A stretch of 64,000 bases of DNA from Phytomonospora endophytica (GCF_014202425.1 NZ_JACHGT010000002.1:310001-374000), one strand, 5' to 3'. Counted from the stretch's first letter, positions 1 to 8,962 are shown. A program made the numbers and translations. The notes: generated from the letters alone by a model not told the origin.

Positions 1-1853
1 ACGTCGGAGGGGCAGTCGAGGCAGCGGCCGAGTTTGCGCGGCTCGGCGTCGATGAGGGTCTTTCCGCAGATCCGGCACTTGATAGGCCCGGTCCTGGCGG
101 AGCGTTTCTTACCCGGCGACTTCGCCGCCTGCGCGGCCAGTTCGGGCCGGTCGGCGGTCAGCGCGGTCGCGAGGAAACGGCAGGGCCGGCGAGGCCGGCC
201 GCCGGGCGAGCGGGCCAGCGACCACGACAGCCACAGCTGCTCGCGGGCACGGGTGATGCCGACGTAGAGCAGCCGCCGCTCCTCCTCGACCTGCGCGGCG
301 GTGCGGGCGTAGGTCGTCGGCAGGGTCCCCTCGGCGAGCCCGGCGAGGAACACCGCGTCCCATTCCAGGCCCTTGGCGGCGTGGAGGGAGGCGAGGGTCA
401 CACCGTCGACCGTGGGCACGTGCTGCACCGAGGCGCGCCGGGCGAGTTCGTCGACGAACTCCTGCAGCGTCATCAGGTGGTGGTCCTCGGCGAGCCGGAC
501 GAGCGCGGCGACGGCCTCCCACTTCTCGCGCGCCTGCCCGCCTCCGGGTGCCCCGCCAGGGCGCCATCCGACGGCCTCCAGAGCGTCGGTGACGGTCTCG
601 GGGAGGCTTTCGCCTTCGTGGGACGTCCGCGTGGCCGAGCGCAGCGCCACGACGGCCTGGCGAACCTCGGGCCGGTCGAAGAAGCGCGCGGCGCCCTGGA
701 CGACGGTGGGGATGTCGGCGTCGGCGAGGGCGGCCTCGTAGACCTCCGATTGGGCGTTGGTGCGGAAGAGGACGGCGATCTGGCCGGGCGGGGTGCCGCC
801 GGCGATGAGTTCGGCGCAGCGGGCGGCGACGGCGGCGGCCTCGGCGGGCTCGTCGTCGAAGGTGAGGGTCTGGGGCACGGGACCGTCGGGGCGCTGGCCG
901 ATGAGCTGGAGGCGGAGCTTCGACTGGGCGCCGGTGGCCGCGGCGATGGTGTCGTTGGCGAGTTTGACGACCTGCGGCGTGGAGCGGTAGTCGCGGACGA
1001 GGCGCACGACCGTCGAGGACGGGTGGGTGCGGGTGAAGTCGAGGAGGTAGTCGGCGGTGGCGCCGGTGAACGAGTAGATCGTCTGGGCGGCGTCGCCGAC
1101 GACGGTGAGGTCGTCGCGGTCGCCGAGCCAGGCGGTGAGGAGCCGCTGCTGGAGGGGGTTGACGTCCTGGTACTCGTCGACGATGAACAGCCGGTACTGG
1201 GCCCGGATCTGTTCGGCCATGTCGTCGTGCTCCTCGATGCCGCGGGCGGTCAGCGAGAGCATGTCCTCGAAGTCGATGACCCCGGCGCGGGTCTTGGCCT
1301 CCTCGTAGGCGACGTAGATCTTGGCGACCTCGGCGGCGTCGCCGGGGATGTCGCGCCCGGCGCGCAGGGCCATGGTCTGGTAGTTGTCGGGTTCGACGAG
1401 GCTGGACTTGGCCCATTCGATCTCGCCGGCGAGGTCGCGAAGCTTGGTGCGGGAGAAGGACAGGCCGACGCGGGCGGCGGCGATGCCGACGAACTTCGCC
1501 TTCGAGTCGAGCAGGTCGGGGACCTCGCGGCTGTGCAGGAGCCGGGGCGCGAAGTAGCGCAGCTGACGCAGGGCGGCGGCGTGGAAGGTGCGGGCCTGCA
1601 CGCCGTCGACGTCGAGGCCGCGCAGCCGGTCGCGCAGTTCACCGGCGGCTCGCGCGGTGAAGGTCACGGCCAGGACGTGCTGCGGGCGCACGTCGCCGCG
1701 CAGGACGCGGTAGGCGATGCGGTGCGTCACGGCGCGGGTCTTGCCCGTCCCCGCTCCGGCGAGGATGCACACCGGCCCGGCCGGGGCCGACACGGCGGCT
1801 CGTTGCTCGTCGTCCAGTCCTGCGAGTACTCGTTCGGCGCGGTCGTAGCTCAC
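1..1853 (-). CDS. uvrD2: ATP-dependent DNA helicase UvrD2, C-terminus beyond window edge
   Basis: Superfamily 1A 3'-5' helicase for DNA repair. The GTG at 1853 is the only start after an in-frame TGA. Walker A AGAGTGKT lies at residues 32-39, followed by DEYQD (motif II), the QTIYSF region (motif III) and the late motif GITRARE. A four-cysteine cluster of the form CRIC...CLDC lies in the last ~25 visible residues; in mycobacterial UvrD2 such a tetracysteine module links the helicase core to an HRDC domain, which would lie left of position 1. About 617 codons are visible and no stop is reached. It is divergent from mrx1, the same neighbour as in mycobacteria. The large ORF on the opposite strand here is a GC-skew shadow. 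Confidence 0.93.
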   Translation of the reverse strand, partial: MSYDRAERVLAGLDDEQRAAVSAPAGPVCILAGAGTGKTRAVTHRIAYRVLRGDVRPQHVLAVTFTARAAGELRDRLRGLDVDGVQARTFHAAALRQLRYFAPRLLHSREVPDLLDSKAKFVGIAAARVGLSFSRTKLRDLAGEIEWAKSSLVEPDNYQTMALRAGRDIPGDAAEVAKIYVAYEEAKTRAGVIDFEDMLSLTARGIEEHDDMAEQIRAQYRLFIVDEYQDVNPLQQRLLTAWLGDRDDLTVVGDAAQTIYSFTGATADYLLDFTRTHPSSTVVRLVRDYRSTPQVVKLANDTIAAATGAQSKLRLQLIGQRPDGPVPQTLTFDDEPAEAAAVAARCAELIAGGTPPGQIAVLFRTNAQSEVYEAALADADIPTVVQGAARFFDRPEVRQAVVALRSATRTSHEGESLPETVTDALEAVGWRPGGAPGGGQAREKWEAVAALVRLAEDHHLMTLQEFVDELARRASVQHVPTVDGVTLASLHAAKGLEWDAVFLAGLAEGTLPTTYARTAAQVEEERRLLYVGITRAREQLWLSWSLARSPGGRPRRPCRFLATALTADRPELAAQAAKSPGKKRSARTGPIKCRICGKTLIDAEPRKLGRCLDCPSD

Positions 1854-1936
1854 AGCACGCCATCATTTCAGGTCCGTCCGACGTTGCAACCTGGCGTAGC
1901 CTCTTCCGAGGTCCCCTGAGTTGTTAAGGATGTGCA

Positions 1937-2173
1937 GTGATGCTGACGATGTACTCGACCGAATGGTGCGGATACTGCCGCCGTCTCAAGACGCAGATGG
2001 ACCGGGAAGGCATCGCCTACGAGGTCGTCGACATCGAGGCCGACCCGAAGGCCGCGGACTTCGTGATGAGCGTCAACGGGGGCAACCAGACGGTTCCGAC
2101 GGTTCGATTCCCCGACGGCACGGCGATGACGAATCCCACGATCGTGCAAGTCAAGGCTCAGCTGGCGAAGTAG
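1937..2173 (+). CDS. mrx1: mycoredoxin (glutaredoxin-like, CGYC active site)
   Basis: Small thioredoxin-fold oxidoreductase of 78 residues that reduces protein-mycothiol mixed disulfides in the cytoplasm. The active site W-CGYC is at residues 10-14, followed by the glutaredoxin elements TVPT and GGN. It closely resembles mycobacterial Mrx1, including its place beside uvrD2. The start could be GTG 1937 or ATG 1940; TAAGGA at 1925-1930 supports either. A strong hairpin terminator follows the stop. Function is inferred from family and context. Confidence 0.93.
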   Translation: MMLTMYSTEWCGYCRRLKTQMDREGIAYEVVDIEADPKAADFVMSVNGGNQTVPTVRFPDGTAMTNPTIVQVKAQLAK

Positions 2174-2185
2174 GACCCGAACTCC

Positions 2186-2218
2186 ACGAAGGGCCCGCGC
2201 GACGCGCGGGCCCTTCGT
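2186..2218. terminator. bidirectional hairpin terminator
   Basis: Perfect 15-bp inverted repeat with a 3-nt loop (arms 2186-2200 and 2204-2218, GC-rich core gggcccgcgc) between the convergent mrx1 and the AhpD-like gene. There is no long T tract. Confidence 0.75.
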
Positions 2219-2230
2219 CGTGGGTCGTGC

Positions 2231-2701
2231 CTAGCGCCACTGCTCGGCGGGGGCGACACCGGGGACGGGGCGGCCGATGAGGGCCACCGGGACGAAGAAG
2301 CCGATCTGCCCGAGGATCGCCGCGAGGGTGACGATCTCGCGCTCGTCGTAGTGCTTCGACGCCTCGGCGAAGAGCTCGTCGGACACGCGCACGCCGTCGG
2401 GGCCGGGCGTGTGCACGGCCTCGGTGAGGGCGAGCGCGGCCCGCTCGGCCTCGGTGAAGTACGGGGCGTCGCGCCAGGTGGCGACGGCGCCGAGCCGCTG
2501 CGGTGTGTCCTTCGACGCGCCCAGGATCCGGGCGGTGAAGTAGGTGCTGCCGAGCAGCTGTCCGACGCGAAGGTGCATCAGGTCGGCGGTGATCTGGGGG
2601 ATCACGCCGTCGTTGACCTTGCTCACGGCGGCGGCGACGTCGGCGATGGCGGGGACGAGCGGGGCGGGGTTGGTGAACCTCGGGGTGGTGGTGGCGGTCA
2701 T
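2231..2701 (-). CDS. AhpD/carboxymuconolactone decarboxylase-like protein without cysteines
   Basis: 156-residue all-helical protein of the AhpD-like fold: the region around HLRVGQLLG and the following AERAALALTEAV helix are typical of the CMD domain. AhpD enzymes reduce peroxides with a CxxC pair; here the equivalent stretch reads STYF and the whole protein has no cysteine. AhpD-type peroxidase chemistry is therefore not possible, and the substrate is unknown. The ATG at 2701 has GAGAGG upstream. It sits between convergent mrx1 and a methyltransferase on the same strand. Confidence 0.8.
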   Translation of the reverse strand: MTATTTPRFTNPAPLVPAIADVAAAVSKVNDGVIPQITADLMHLRVGQLLGSTYFTARILGASKDTPQRLGAVATWRDAPYFTEAERAALALTEAVHTPGPDGVRVSDELFAEASKHYDEREIVTLAAILGQIGFFVPVALIGRPVPGVAPAEQWR

Positions 2702-2776
2702 GGCGGTGGTCCTCTCCGGTGGTTTCTCACTTCCACCGCCATGACGGATGCCACGCAGGGAATGTGACGGCCCTGG

Positions 2777-3535
2777 TCAGGCGACCGGTACGAGGGTCAG
2801 GTAGGCCTGTCCCATGACTCCCCGGTACCCGGCGAGGAAGGACCGGCGGTGCCGTTCGACGCCCGCGGCGATCTCGGCGGCCTTGGGGTCCCCGGGGTTG
2901 TCGGCGAGCCAGAGTTCCTTGTCGGCCAGGTAGGCCGCCTCGAACTCCTCCCACTCCCCCACGGTCACCGTCTCCAGCCATGCGACGCGGAAGCCCGCCG
3001 CGACGGAGAGGGTGGCGAGTTCGGCGAGCGGGAGCAGTTCCCCGGCGGACGCGTCTGGCCACATGTTGGCCAGTTCCACGGGTGTGGGGGTCCGCTCCCA
3101 GTAGCTCTCACCGAGCAGGACGCGTCCTCCGGGGGCGACGTGCTTTCGCAGCGCCGCCAGGGCCGCGGCGGTGTGCTCGGGCGGGGTGGCGTCGCTGAGT
3201 GCGTGGCTGGAGCCGAGGCACAGCACGACGTCGGCGGGCTCGTGCTCGTAGCCGGTGGCGGAGACCTCGACGAACTCGGCGCGGTCGCCGAGGCCGCGCT
3301 CGGCGGCGTTGCGGCGGCCCCGTTCGAGGTCGTCGGCGGCGAGGTCGACGCCGGTGCCCTTGGCGCCGGGGGCGGCGTCGAGGAGGTCGAGCATCAGCTC
3401 GCCCCAGCCGCAGCCGAGGTCGAGGACGGTGGCGGGTCCGGTGGCGGCGAGGCCGGCGACGAGCCGCTTCGCGCGGGCGTCGGACAGCGGGCCGTGGAAT
3501 CGCATGCGCGTCAGACGCGGAGGTTCAGAAGTCAT
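2777..3535 (-). CDS. class I SAM-dependent methyltransferase
   Basis: 252 residues with a Rossmann-type methyltransferase core: motif I VLDLGCGWGE near residues 40-50, the acidic GVDLA after strand 2, and VVLCLGSSHAL followed by the PGGRVLLGESYWE block. The C-terminus is a cap with aromatic and acidic residues. This is a small-molecule-type methyltransferase; the substrate cannot be deduced. Start ATG 3535 is the first in frame (MTSEPP); a second ATG ten codons later is possible, and neither has a strong ribosome site. Confidence 0.85.
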   Translation of the reverse strand: MTSEPPRLTRMRFHGPLSDARAKRLVAGLAATGPATVLDLGCGWGELMLDLLDAAPGAKGTGVDLAADDLERGRRNAAERGLGDRAEFVEVSATGYEHEPADVVLCLGSSHALSDATPPEHTAAALAALRKHVAPGGRVLLGESYWERTPTPVELANMWPDASAGELLPLAELATLSVAAGFRVAWLETVTVGEWEEFEAAYLADKELWLADNPGDPKAAEIAAGVERHRRSFLAGYRGVMGQAYLTLVPVA

Positions 3536-3574
3536 CGCCGGGGACGGTATAGGCGCGTGGCGGACATCGCAACG

Positions 3575-3610
3575 CAAAAAGGGGCCCCCGCCGACAACCA
3601 CGGCGGGGGC
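3575..3610 (-). terminator. rho-independent terminator
   Basis: 10-bp perfect stem (3584-3593 with 3601-3610, gcccccgccg) and a 7-nt loop. On the minus strand the stem is followed by CCC and TTTTT. It lies just after the stop of the LPVTG surface-protein gene. Confidence 0.85.
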
Positions 3611-3624
3611 GGGGAGTGAAGGCC

Positions 3625-4383
3625 TTAGTCGAGATCGTCGATTCCGGCCGCGGCACGGCGGCGTCGGACGACGAGCAGGACGACGGTTCCGGCGGCCGCG
3701 AGGACGGCGCCGGCGAGGAGGATCCCGGTGAGCCCGGCACCCGTGACGGGCAGGCCGCCCGGTGAGGTGGTCGTGGTGGTGGGCGCGGGAACGCTCGTGG
3801 TCGGCGCCGACGTGGGCACGGTCGGGCTGACCGAGTCCGACGGGGACGTGCTGGTGCTCGGGCTGGTGCTCGTCGACGGGGACGTCGAGGTCGACGGGGT
3901 GCTCGACGGGGTCGGGCTCGTCGACGGGCTGGGGCCGCCGCCTTCGGTGCCCGGGCAGGCGTGGGTCAGGTTGAACTGGTCCTTCGGCGAGGTACCGGTG
4001 ATCGTCGCGGTGGCGTCGATCAGGGTCCAGCCGATGGGCGTGAGCACGTATGCCTTGGAGGTTCCGGGCGCGTCGATGACGGTCCCGGAAAGGCTGTGCT
4101 CGGCACCATCGCCGTCTTCGAAAACGGCGGTGACCGTGACGAAGTCGCCCTTGTTGCCCGGAAGTACGAACACCCAGCCGTCCTGACCGGGAAGCGACTG
4201 TCCACCAGGGATCTGGTCGCAGCTGTTCTCGGCGTCCTCGGCGGTGGTGGGCACGTTGCCCGGGTTGATGGAGATCTCGGTCGACGCGGAGGCCGAAGGC
4301 GCGAACGCCAGGGCGAGCGCGGCGAGAGCGGCCAGCGCCACGGTGGGCACACCGAGTCGCAGGGCTTTCTTGCGTGTGAACAC
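3625..4383 (-). CDS. secreted cell-wall-anchored protein with LPVTG sorting signal
   Basis: 252 residues. An N-terminal signal peptide (KK, then a long Ala/Leu stretch ending ASAS) is followed by a ~110-residue domain with one Cys pair (NSCDQ, THACPG). A ~60-residue Ser/Thr/Pro stalk with STSP repeats comes next, then LPVTG, a hydrophobic helix and an RRRR tail, which is the layout of a sortase substrate. The GTG at 4383 is chosen because AGAGAGAAG sits just upstream and the next gene (GTG 5292) has the same leader. The globular domain is not recognised. Confidence 0.85.
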   Translation of the reverse strand: MFTRKKALRLGVPTVALAALAALALAFAPSASASTEISINPGNVPTTAEDAENSCDQIPGGQSLPGQDGWVFVLPGNKGDFVTVTAVFEDGDGAEHSLSGTVIDAPGTSKAYVLTPIGWTLIDATATITGTSPKDQFNLTHACPGTEGGGPSPSTSPTPSSTPSTSTSPSTSTSPSTSTSPSDSVSPTVPTSAPTTSVPAPTTTTTSPGGLPVTGAGLTGILLAGAVLAAAGTVVLLVVRRRRAAAGIDDLD

Positions 4384-4830
4384 GGGGGCTTCTCTCTGAT
4401 GCGGAAGATTTCGACGGTGTGGGCACGCCACAAAAGGTGCAGCGCTCCGAAGGGTTCTCGCGTTACTGGGATTCCGCTGGTGCCAAGGAAATCCCCTTGA
4501 CGTGTGAGGGGCAATCGAGCGAACGGCCAGGTGATCACGCCGGTCATGCGGGCGAACGCGCCGACCGGCGGCGGGCGGCTGATCTCGCGGCCATGGACAC
4601 CGTGCGGGAGCAGGAAACCGGCCAGGCGGCGGGCAAGGCACGGACGGGCGCGGCGATTCCCGGCGTGGCGGGTCGCGAGGGACCGGCGAGGAGCCTGCAC
4701 CCCGGTTCGCCGAAAGCGTTCACCCCGAACGCCGCCCACCACCACGAGGGAACGCGGGCACCGCGAATCCCCCCACGTGCGATCGCGAGTCCCGATCCCG
4801 GGGCTGCTCCCCCGGGACGTCCCCCGAGGG
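4384..4830. other. 447-bp intergenic region, no gene supported
   Basis: It lies between two sortase-substrate genes on the minus strand. Short ORFs on both strands show no protein-like composition. The left end carries the AGAGAGAAG leader of the LPVTG gene and the right end holds a hairpin that may end the LAKTG gene. Nothing else is seen. Confidence 0.6.
4796..4817 (-). terminator. hairpin downstream of LAKTG gene
   Basis: 8-bp perfect stem (tcccgggg with ccccggga) and a 6-nt loop, 14 bp past the stop of the LAKTG protein. There is no T tract, so termination is only likely. Confidence 0.45.
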
Positions 4831-5292
4831 CTAGTGGTTCTCGCGGGCCGAGCGGCGGGTGCGCGCGAGGATCAGCGCGACCGCTCCGGCACCGGCGAGC
4901 AGTGATCCGGCGAGCATGATCGTCGCCGCCGGGCTACCCGTCTTGGCCAGTCCGCCCGGAGGCGTCGTGGTCGGTTTCGCGGTGGACTTCGACGGGCTCG
5001 ACGACGGCGACTCGCTGGGCGAGGTCGTCGGCGGGCTCGTCGGCTGTGAGGTCGGCGGGGTCGTGGGCGGGGTCGTGGGCGGTGTGGTCGGTGGAGTCGT
5101 GGGCGGTGACGTGGTCGGCTTGCACGTCGGGTGGCCGCCCTTGTCGGCCGCGGGGGCCGGGCAGGACGGGTGGCCGCCATGGTCACCGGTTCCGGCGACC
5201 GCGGCGGGCCCCACGGCCAGGGCGAGTGCGGCGAAGGCCCCGACGGCCAGTAAAGGCAGTGCGAGGCGGAGCGTTCTCCTGGTGTTCGACAC
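4831..5292 (-). CDS. secreted small protein with LAKTG (LAXTG) sorting signal
   Basis: 153 residues: signal peptide with a TRRT n-region, a very short mature head (CP/CK cysteine pair within ~30 residues), a TPPT-repeat Pro/Thr stalk, then LAKTG, a hydrophobic helix and a TRRSAR tail. LAXTG is the motif used by class E sortases in Actinobacteria. The GTG at 5292 follows AGAGAGAAG, the same leader as the neighbouring LPVTG gene, so the pair probably arose by duplication and diverged in the sorting motif. No sortase gene is in the window. Confidence 0.82.
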   Translation of the reverse strand: MSNTRRTLRLALPLLAVGAFAALALAVGPAAVAGTGDHGGHPSCPAPAADKGGHPTCKPTTSPPTTPPTTPPTTPPTTPPTSQPTSPPTTSPSESPSSSPSKSTAKPTTTPPGGLAKTGSPAATIMLAGSLLAGAGAVALILARTRRSARENH

Positions 5293-5441
5293 GGTGGGCT
5301 TCTCTCTGACGTGTCTGTACGGACGCGCGGCGACCGACGGTGAGTCGGCCGTCACGTAGATACAGCGCGCGAGAGGCCTCCCGCGTGGCAGCGGTCGGCG
5401 TGATTTGTGAGATTCAGCCGATCAGGTGAACCGGACGGGAC

Positions 5442-6326
5442 TTAGGTCCCCATCCGCACCCAGCGGTCCATGAGGTGGTGGGCCACCGAGATGCTCCCCG
5501 GCGTCGCCATCGTCGTCGAGCGCCCTTCCAGGGCGTCGCGCAGTTCCTCGCGCGTGAACCACCGCGCCTCGGCGATCTCGCCGGGGTCGCGGTTGATGGG
5601 GTCGTCGGGGTCGGCGACCGCGAAGAAGCCCAGCATCAGCGAAGCGGGGAACGGCCACGGCTGCGACACCACGTACTCGATCCCGTGGACGCGGACGCCG
5701 ACCTCCTCGAAGACCTCCCGCGCCACGCACGCCTCGGCCGACTCGCCGGGTTCGACGAACCCGGCCAGGCAGGAGAACCAGTTCTGCGGACGGCCCGGAC
5801 CGCGCGCCAGCAGGCAACGGTCGGCGCCGTCGGTGACCAGCACGATCATCGCCGGGTCGGTCCTCGGCCACATCGGCGGCCCGTCCTCGGGCTGCCGCAC
5901 CCACCCCGCGTGCGAGGTGCTCGCGGGCCGCCCGTTGACGGGACTGTAGACGTGCGTGCCGTGCCAGTTGACCAGCGCCAGCGCCGTCGCGCACACCTCG
6001 GCGTCCACATCGGACAGTTCCATGGCCAGTTCACGCAGCGTCGACGACTCCGGCCCGACGTCGAAGCGCACCGCGAAGTACGGCGTGCCGCCCTCCCCGA
6101 GGCCGAGGAACCAGCGCTCGCCGTCGGGGGCGTCGGCCGCCTCGACGTAGCGAAGGCGGCCCTCGGCGTCGACGGGAACGCGCCCGTCGGTGTCCATGAG
6201 CAGGATGCGCGCCGACAGCCACGCCGAGGCCAGCCAGGCCTCATCGGTGCGGCGGTGCGCAGCCCGGTCGACGACTCCCCGCGACAGCAGTGGCATCACC
6301 TCGTGGCCCCCAAGGGGTGGAACCAC
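5442..6326 (-). CDS. nudC: NudC-type NAD+/NADH diphosphatase (Nudix)
   Basis: 294 residues. The Nudix box GFVEPGESxxxxVxREVFEEVGV follows a β-rich N-terminal domain, and the NudC signature SQPWPFPxS follows the box. The family hydrolyses NAD(H) to NMN(H) and AMP and can remove NAD caps from RNA. The Zn-ribbon cysteines of enterobacterial NudC are absent; the region reads WHGTHVYSPVNG. Start GTG 6326 is 3 bp after the M16 gene; the ATG at 6296 is a good alternative. It is the last gene of an M16-M16-nudC operon. Confidence 0.92.
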   Translation of the reverse strand: MVPPLGGHEVMPLLSRGVVDRAAHRRTDEAWLASAWLSARILLMDTDGRVPVDAEGRLRYVEAADAPDGERWFLGLGEGGTPYFAVRFDVGPESSTLRELAMELSDVDAEVCATALALVNWHGTHVYSPVNGRPASTSHAGWVRQPEDGPPMWPRTDPAMIVLVTDGADRCLLARGPGRPQNWFSCLAGFVEPGESAEACVAREVFEEVGVRVHGIEYVVSQPWPFPASLMLGFFAVADPDDPINRDPGEIAEARWFTREELRDALEGRSTTMATPGSISVAHHLMDRWVRMGT

Positions 6327-6329
6327 AGG

Positions 6330-7655
6330 TCACGCCCCCGCGTCGGCGGAGGTGATCTCGGTGATCGCCGACAGCGGCCCGGTGACCGCACTCGCGTCGC
6401 CGAGGACGACCGCTACCGACTTCGCCGGAGCGAAGTAGTTCGCGGCCGCGCGGGCGATGTCGTCGACGGTCGCCTCCGCGAGACGCGTGGCGTGTCCGGT
6501 GAGCCATTCGAGGCGCAGCCCGTACCCGGCGAGCACCGACACCAGCCCGGCGAGGCCGGCCTGCGTCGACGTGCCGAGGCGCAGGGTGCCCAGTGCGTAG
6601 CGGCGGGCCTGTTCGACCTCTTCCTTGCCGGGCGCGACGGTGGCGAAGCGGCCCATCTCGTACCAGGTCTCCCACAGCGCGGGACCGGTCACCTCGGTGG
6701 CGACGTCGGCGGAGATGGACAGTTCAGTGCCGGCCAGGGAGTGCTCGACACTGGAGCGCGGCGAGTAGGTGTAGCCCTTGTCCTCGCGGATGTTCTCCAC
6801 CAGGCGCGAGGAGAAGTAGCCGCCGTAGACGAGGTTCGCCAGCTGCTGGGCGGCGCTGTCGGGGTGCGTGCGCGGGACGCCGTGCATGATGATCCGCAGC
6901 GAGGACTGCACCGATCCGGGCCGGTCGATCAGCGTCAGCGGGCCGGTGACCAGCTTCGGGATCGGGGGCAGCGTGATCTCGTCACCGCCGCCGTTCCAGC
7001 CCGCCAGAGCCCGCTCGCAGGCGTCGAGCGCGGCCTGCGGCTCGACGTCGCCGACGATGACCAGCGTGGCGCCGCGCGGATGCAGACGGCCCCCGTGCAG
7101 CGCGGCCAGCTCGGGCGTGCCGACGGCCAGGACGTCCTCGGCCTCGGGGGTCTGCACGGCGTAGGGGTGGTCGCCGTAGACGCGCTTGTTGACCGCGCGG
7201 GCCACCAGGTGCGCGGGCTGCTGCGCGGCGACCTTGAGACGGTCGGCGATGCGCTCGCGCTCGGTGGTGACCTCGACCGACGGGTACGTCGCGCCCGTCA
7301 GAACCTCCGCGAGGAGGTCGAGGACGTACGGGAGCCCCTCGGCGAGGCTGTTGCCGGCGATGAGGAGCCGGTCGGGGTCCGCCCCGGCCGACAGCCCTCC
7401 GCCGACGGCCTGGAGCTCGGCGGCGATGTCGACCATCGACTTGTCGGCGGTACCGGCCAGCAGCGTCTGCGACAGGACCGAGGCGGTGGCCACGTCGGCC
7501 TTCGCGAAGGGAATCCGCAAACGCAGCTCGACCAGCGGCACGCTCGGGCGGTGCACGGCGATGACGGTCAGGCCGTTGCCCAGGACGCGCTCGGCGGTCT
7601 CGGGCAGCGTGAGGGTGGTCTCCGGCGCCAGGTCCGGAACCTCGGTGATGCTCAC
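6330..7655 (-). CDS. M16 family peptidase-like subunit (no HxxEH)
   Basis: 441 residues of two-domain M16 fold but with no HxxEH metal site. The second half carries the R/Y-type substrate-binding region (NIREDKGYTYSPRS), so this is probably the non-catalytic partner of the next gene, as in bacterial M16B heterodimers. ATG 7655 overlaps the stop of the active subunit by 4 bp (ATGA), which implies translational coupling and a 1:1 complex. The substrate is unknown; family members degrade peptides. Cytoplasmic, no signal peptide. Confidence 0.88.
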   Translation of the reverse strand: MSITEVPDLAPETTLTLPETAERVLGNGLTVIAVHRPSVPLVELRLRIPFAKADVATASVLSQTLLAGTADKSMVDIAAELQAVGGGLSAGADPDRLLIAGNSLAEGLPYVLDLLAEVLTGATYPSVEVTTERERIADRLKVAAQQPAHLVARAVNKRVYGDHPYAVQTPEAEDVLAVGTPELAALHGGRLHPRGATLVIVGDVEPQAALDACERALAGWNGGGDEITLPPIPKLVTGPLTLIDRPGSVQSSLRIIMHGVPRTHPDSAAQQLANLVYGGYFSSRLVENIREDKGYTYSPRSSVEHSLAGTELSISADVATEVTGPALWETWYEMGRFATVAPGKEEVEQARRYALGTLRLGTSTQAGLAGLVSVLAGYGLRLEWLTGHATRLAEATVDDIARAAANYFAPAKSVAVVLGDASAVTGPLSAITEITSADAGA

Positions 7656-8962
7656 TGGTCTCCTCCCGGGATGACCTCGATCGCGGCGCGGCGCTGCGGC
7701 CGCAGGGTGGCGGCCGCCGAAACGACCTGCTCGGGGGTGACCTCGCCGAGCTGGCGGGGCAGTTCACCGGCGAGTCCGGCGTCGCCGCGCTGGATCTCGT
7801 AGGTCGCCAGGTGCAGGGCGCGGTTGAGGACCGAGTCGTCGTCGCGCAGGAGGTGCGTGGCGATGCGGGCCTGGACGCGGGCGAGCTCCTCGGCGGACAG
7901 GCCGTCGTTGGCGAGGCGCGAAAGCTCCTCGTCGACGGTGGTGAGGAGCTTGTCGACGTCCCCGCCGGGCGGCAGGTGCGCCGACAGGACGAGGGCCGTG
8001 GGGTCCCGGACGGCGAAGGGCTCGCCCATGAAGCCGAGGTAGCCGCCGATGCTGGTGGCGATCCGGTCGCGCGAGACGAGCCGCTCGACGAGGCGGGAGG
8101 CGTCGCCGTCGGTGAGGACCTCGGCGAGGACCACGTAGGGGAGGTAGCCGGTCAGGTCGGTGATCGGGTTCGGGACCCGCCAGGCCGCGGCGATCGCCGG
8201 GAGAGGCGCGCGCTCGTCGGTGTAGGAGTCGCGGCGCTCGGCGGTCAGGTCCGGCTCGGAGAAGTCCGGGCGGTCGGGCGCCGGGCGCGCGGGCACGTCG
8301 GAGAAGTGCCGCTCGACCAGGCGCGTCGCCTCGGCGACGTCGAAGTCGCCGGAGACCGACAGGACGGCGTTGCCCGCCGCGTAGTACTTCTCGAAGAAGG
8401 CGGTGGCGTTGTCGACGGTCGCCGCTTCGAGGTCGGTGAAGGACCCGTAGCCGTCGTGGGCGTTGGGGAAGGTGTCGAACATGACCGGGGGGAGCTTGAT
8501 CCACGGGAACCCGCCGTAGGGCTGGTTCATCACACGGACGCGGATCTCCTCCTTGACCACCGCGATCTGGTTGGCCAGGTTCTCCTCGGTGATGCGCGGG
8601 CTGCGCATCCGGTCGGCTTCGAGGAAGAGCGCGCGCTCCAGGGCGTTGGAGGGCAGCTGCTCGTAGTAGTCGGTGTAGTCGAGGTGGGTGGACCCGTTGA
8701 AGGTGCCGCCCGAACCCTGGACGTAGCGGAAGTGCGCGAGCTTCTCCAGGTTCTGCGAGCCCTGGAACATGAGGTGCTCGAAGAGGTGCGCGAAGCCGGT
8801 GCGCCCCTCCGGCTCGCTACGGATGCCCACGTCGTAGACGACCGAGACGCCCACGACGGGCGCGCTGCGATCCGGGCTCAAGACCACCCGCAGCCCGTTC
8901 GGGAGCGTGAAACGCTCCACGGGGTAGGCGGTCGCGGGGATGCGAATCTGGGGAGAAGCCAC
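7652..8962 (-). CDS. M16 family zinc metallopeptidase, catalytic subunit
   Basis: 436 residues. The inverted zinc motif HLFEH (AHLFEHLMFQGS) lies near residue 65, with a downstream Glu in the EEIRVRVMNQP region completing the site as in M16 enzymes. Pairs with the HxxEH-less gene immediately downstream, overlapping by 4 bp. The N-terminus lacks a signal peptide, so the protein acts inside the cell. It is the first gene of an operon leading to nudC. Start ATG 8962 gives a normal family N-terminus (YPVERFTLPNGLRV). Confidence 0.92.
   Translation of the reverse strand: MASPQIRIPATAYPVERFTLPNGLRVVLSPDRSAPVVGVSVVYDVGIRSEPEGRTGFAHLFEHLMFQGSQNLEKLAHFRYVQGSGGTFNGSTHLDYTDYYEQLPSNALERALFLEADRMRSPRITEENLANQIAVVKEEIRVRVMNQPYGGFPWIKLPPVMFDTFPNAHDGYGSFTDLEAATVDNATAFFEKYYAAGNAVLSVSGDFDVAEATRLVERHFSDVPARPAPDRPDFSEPDLTAERRDSYTDERAPLPAIAAAWRVPNPITDLTGYLPYVVLAEVLTDGDASRLVERLVSRDRIATSIGGYLGFMGEPFAVRDPTALVLSAHLPPGGDVDKLLTTVDEELSRLANDGLSAEELARVQARIATHLLRDDDSVLNRALHLATYEIQRGDAGLAGELPRQLGEVTPEQVVSAAATLRPQRRAAIEVIPGGDQ

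Noticed and set aside
5475-7802. 775-residue plus-strand ORF opposite nudC-M16
   Set aside because: Antisense shadow of three clear genes.
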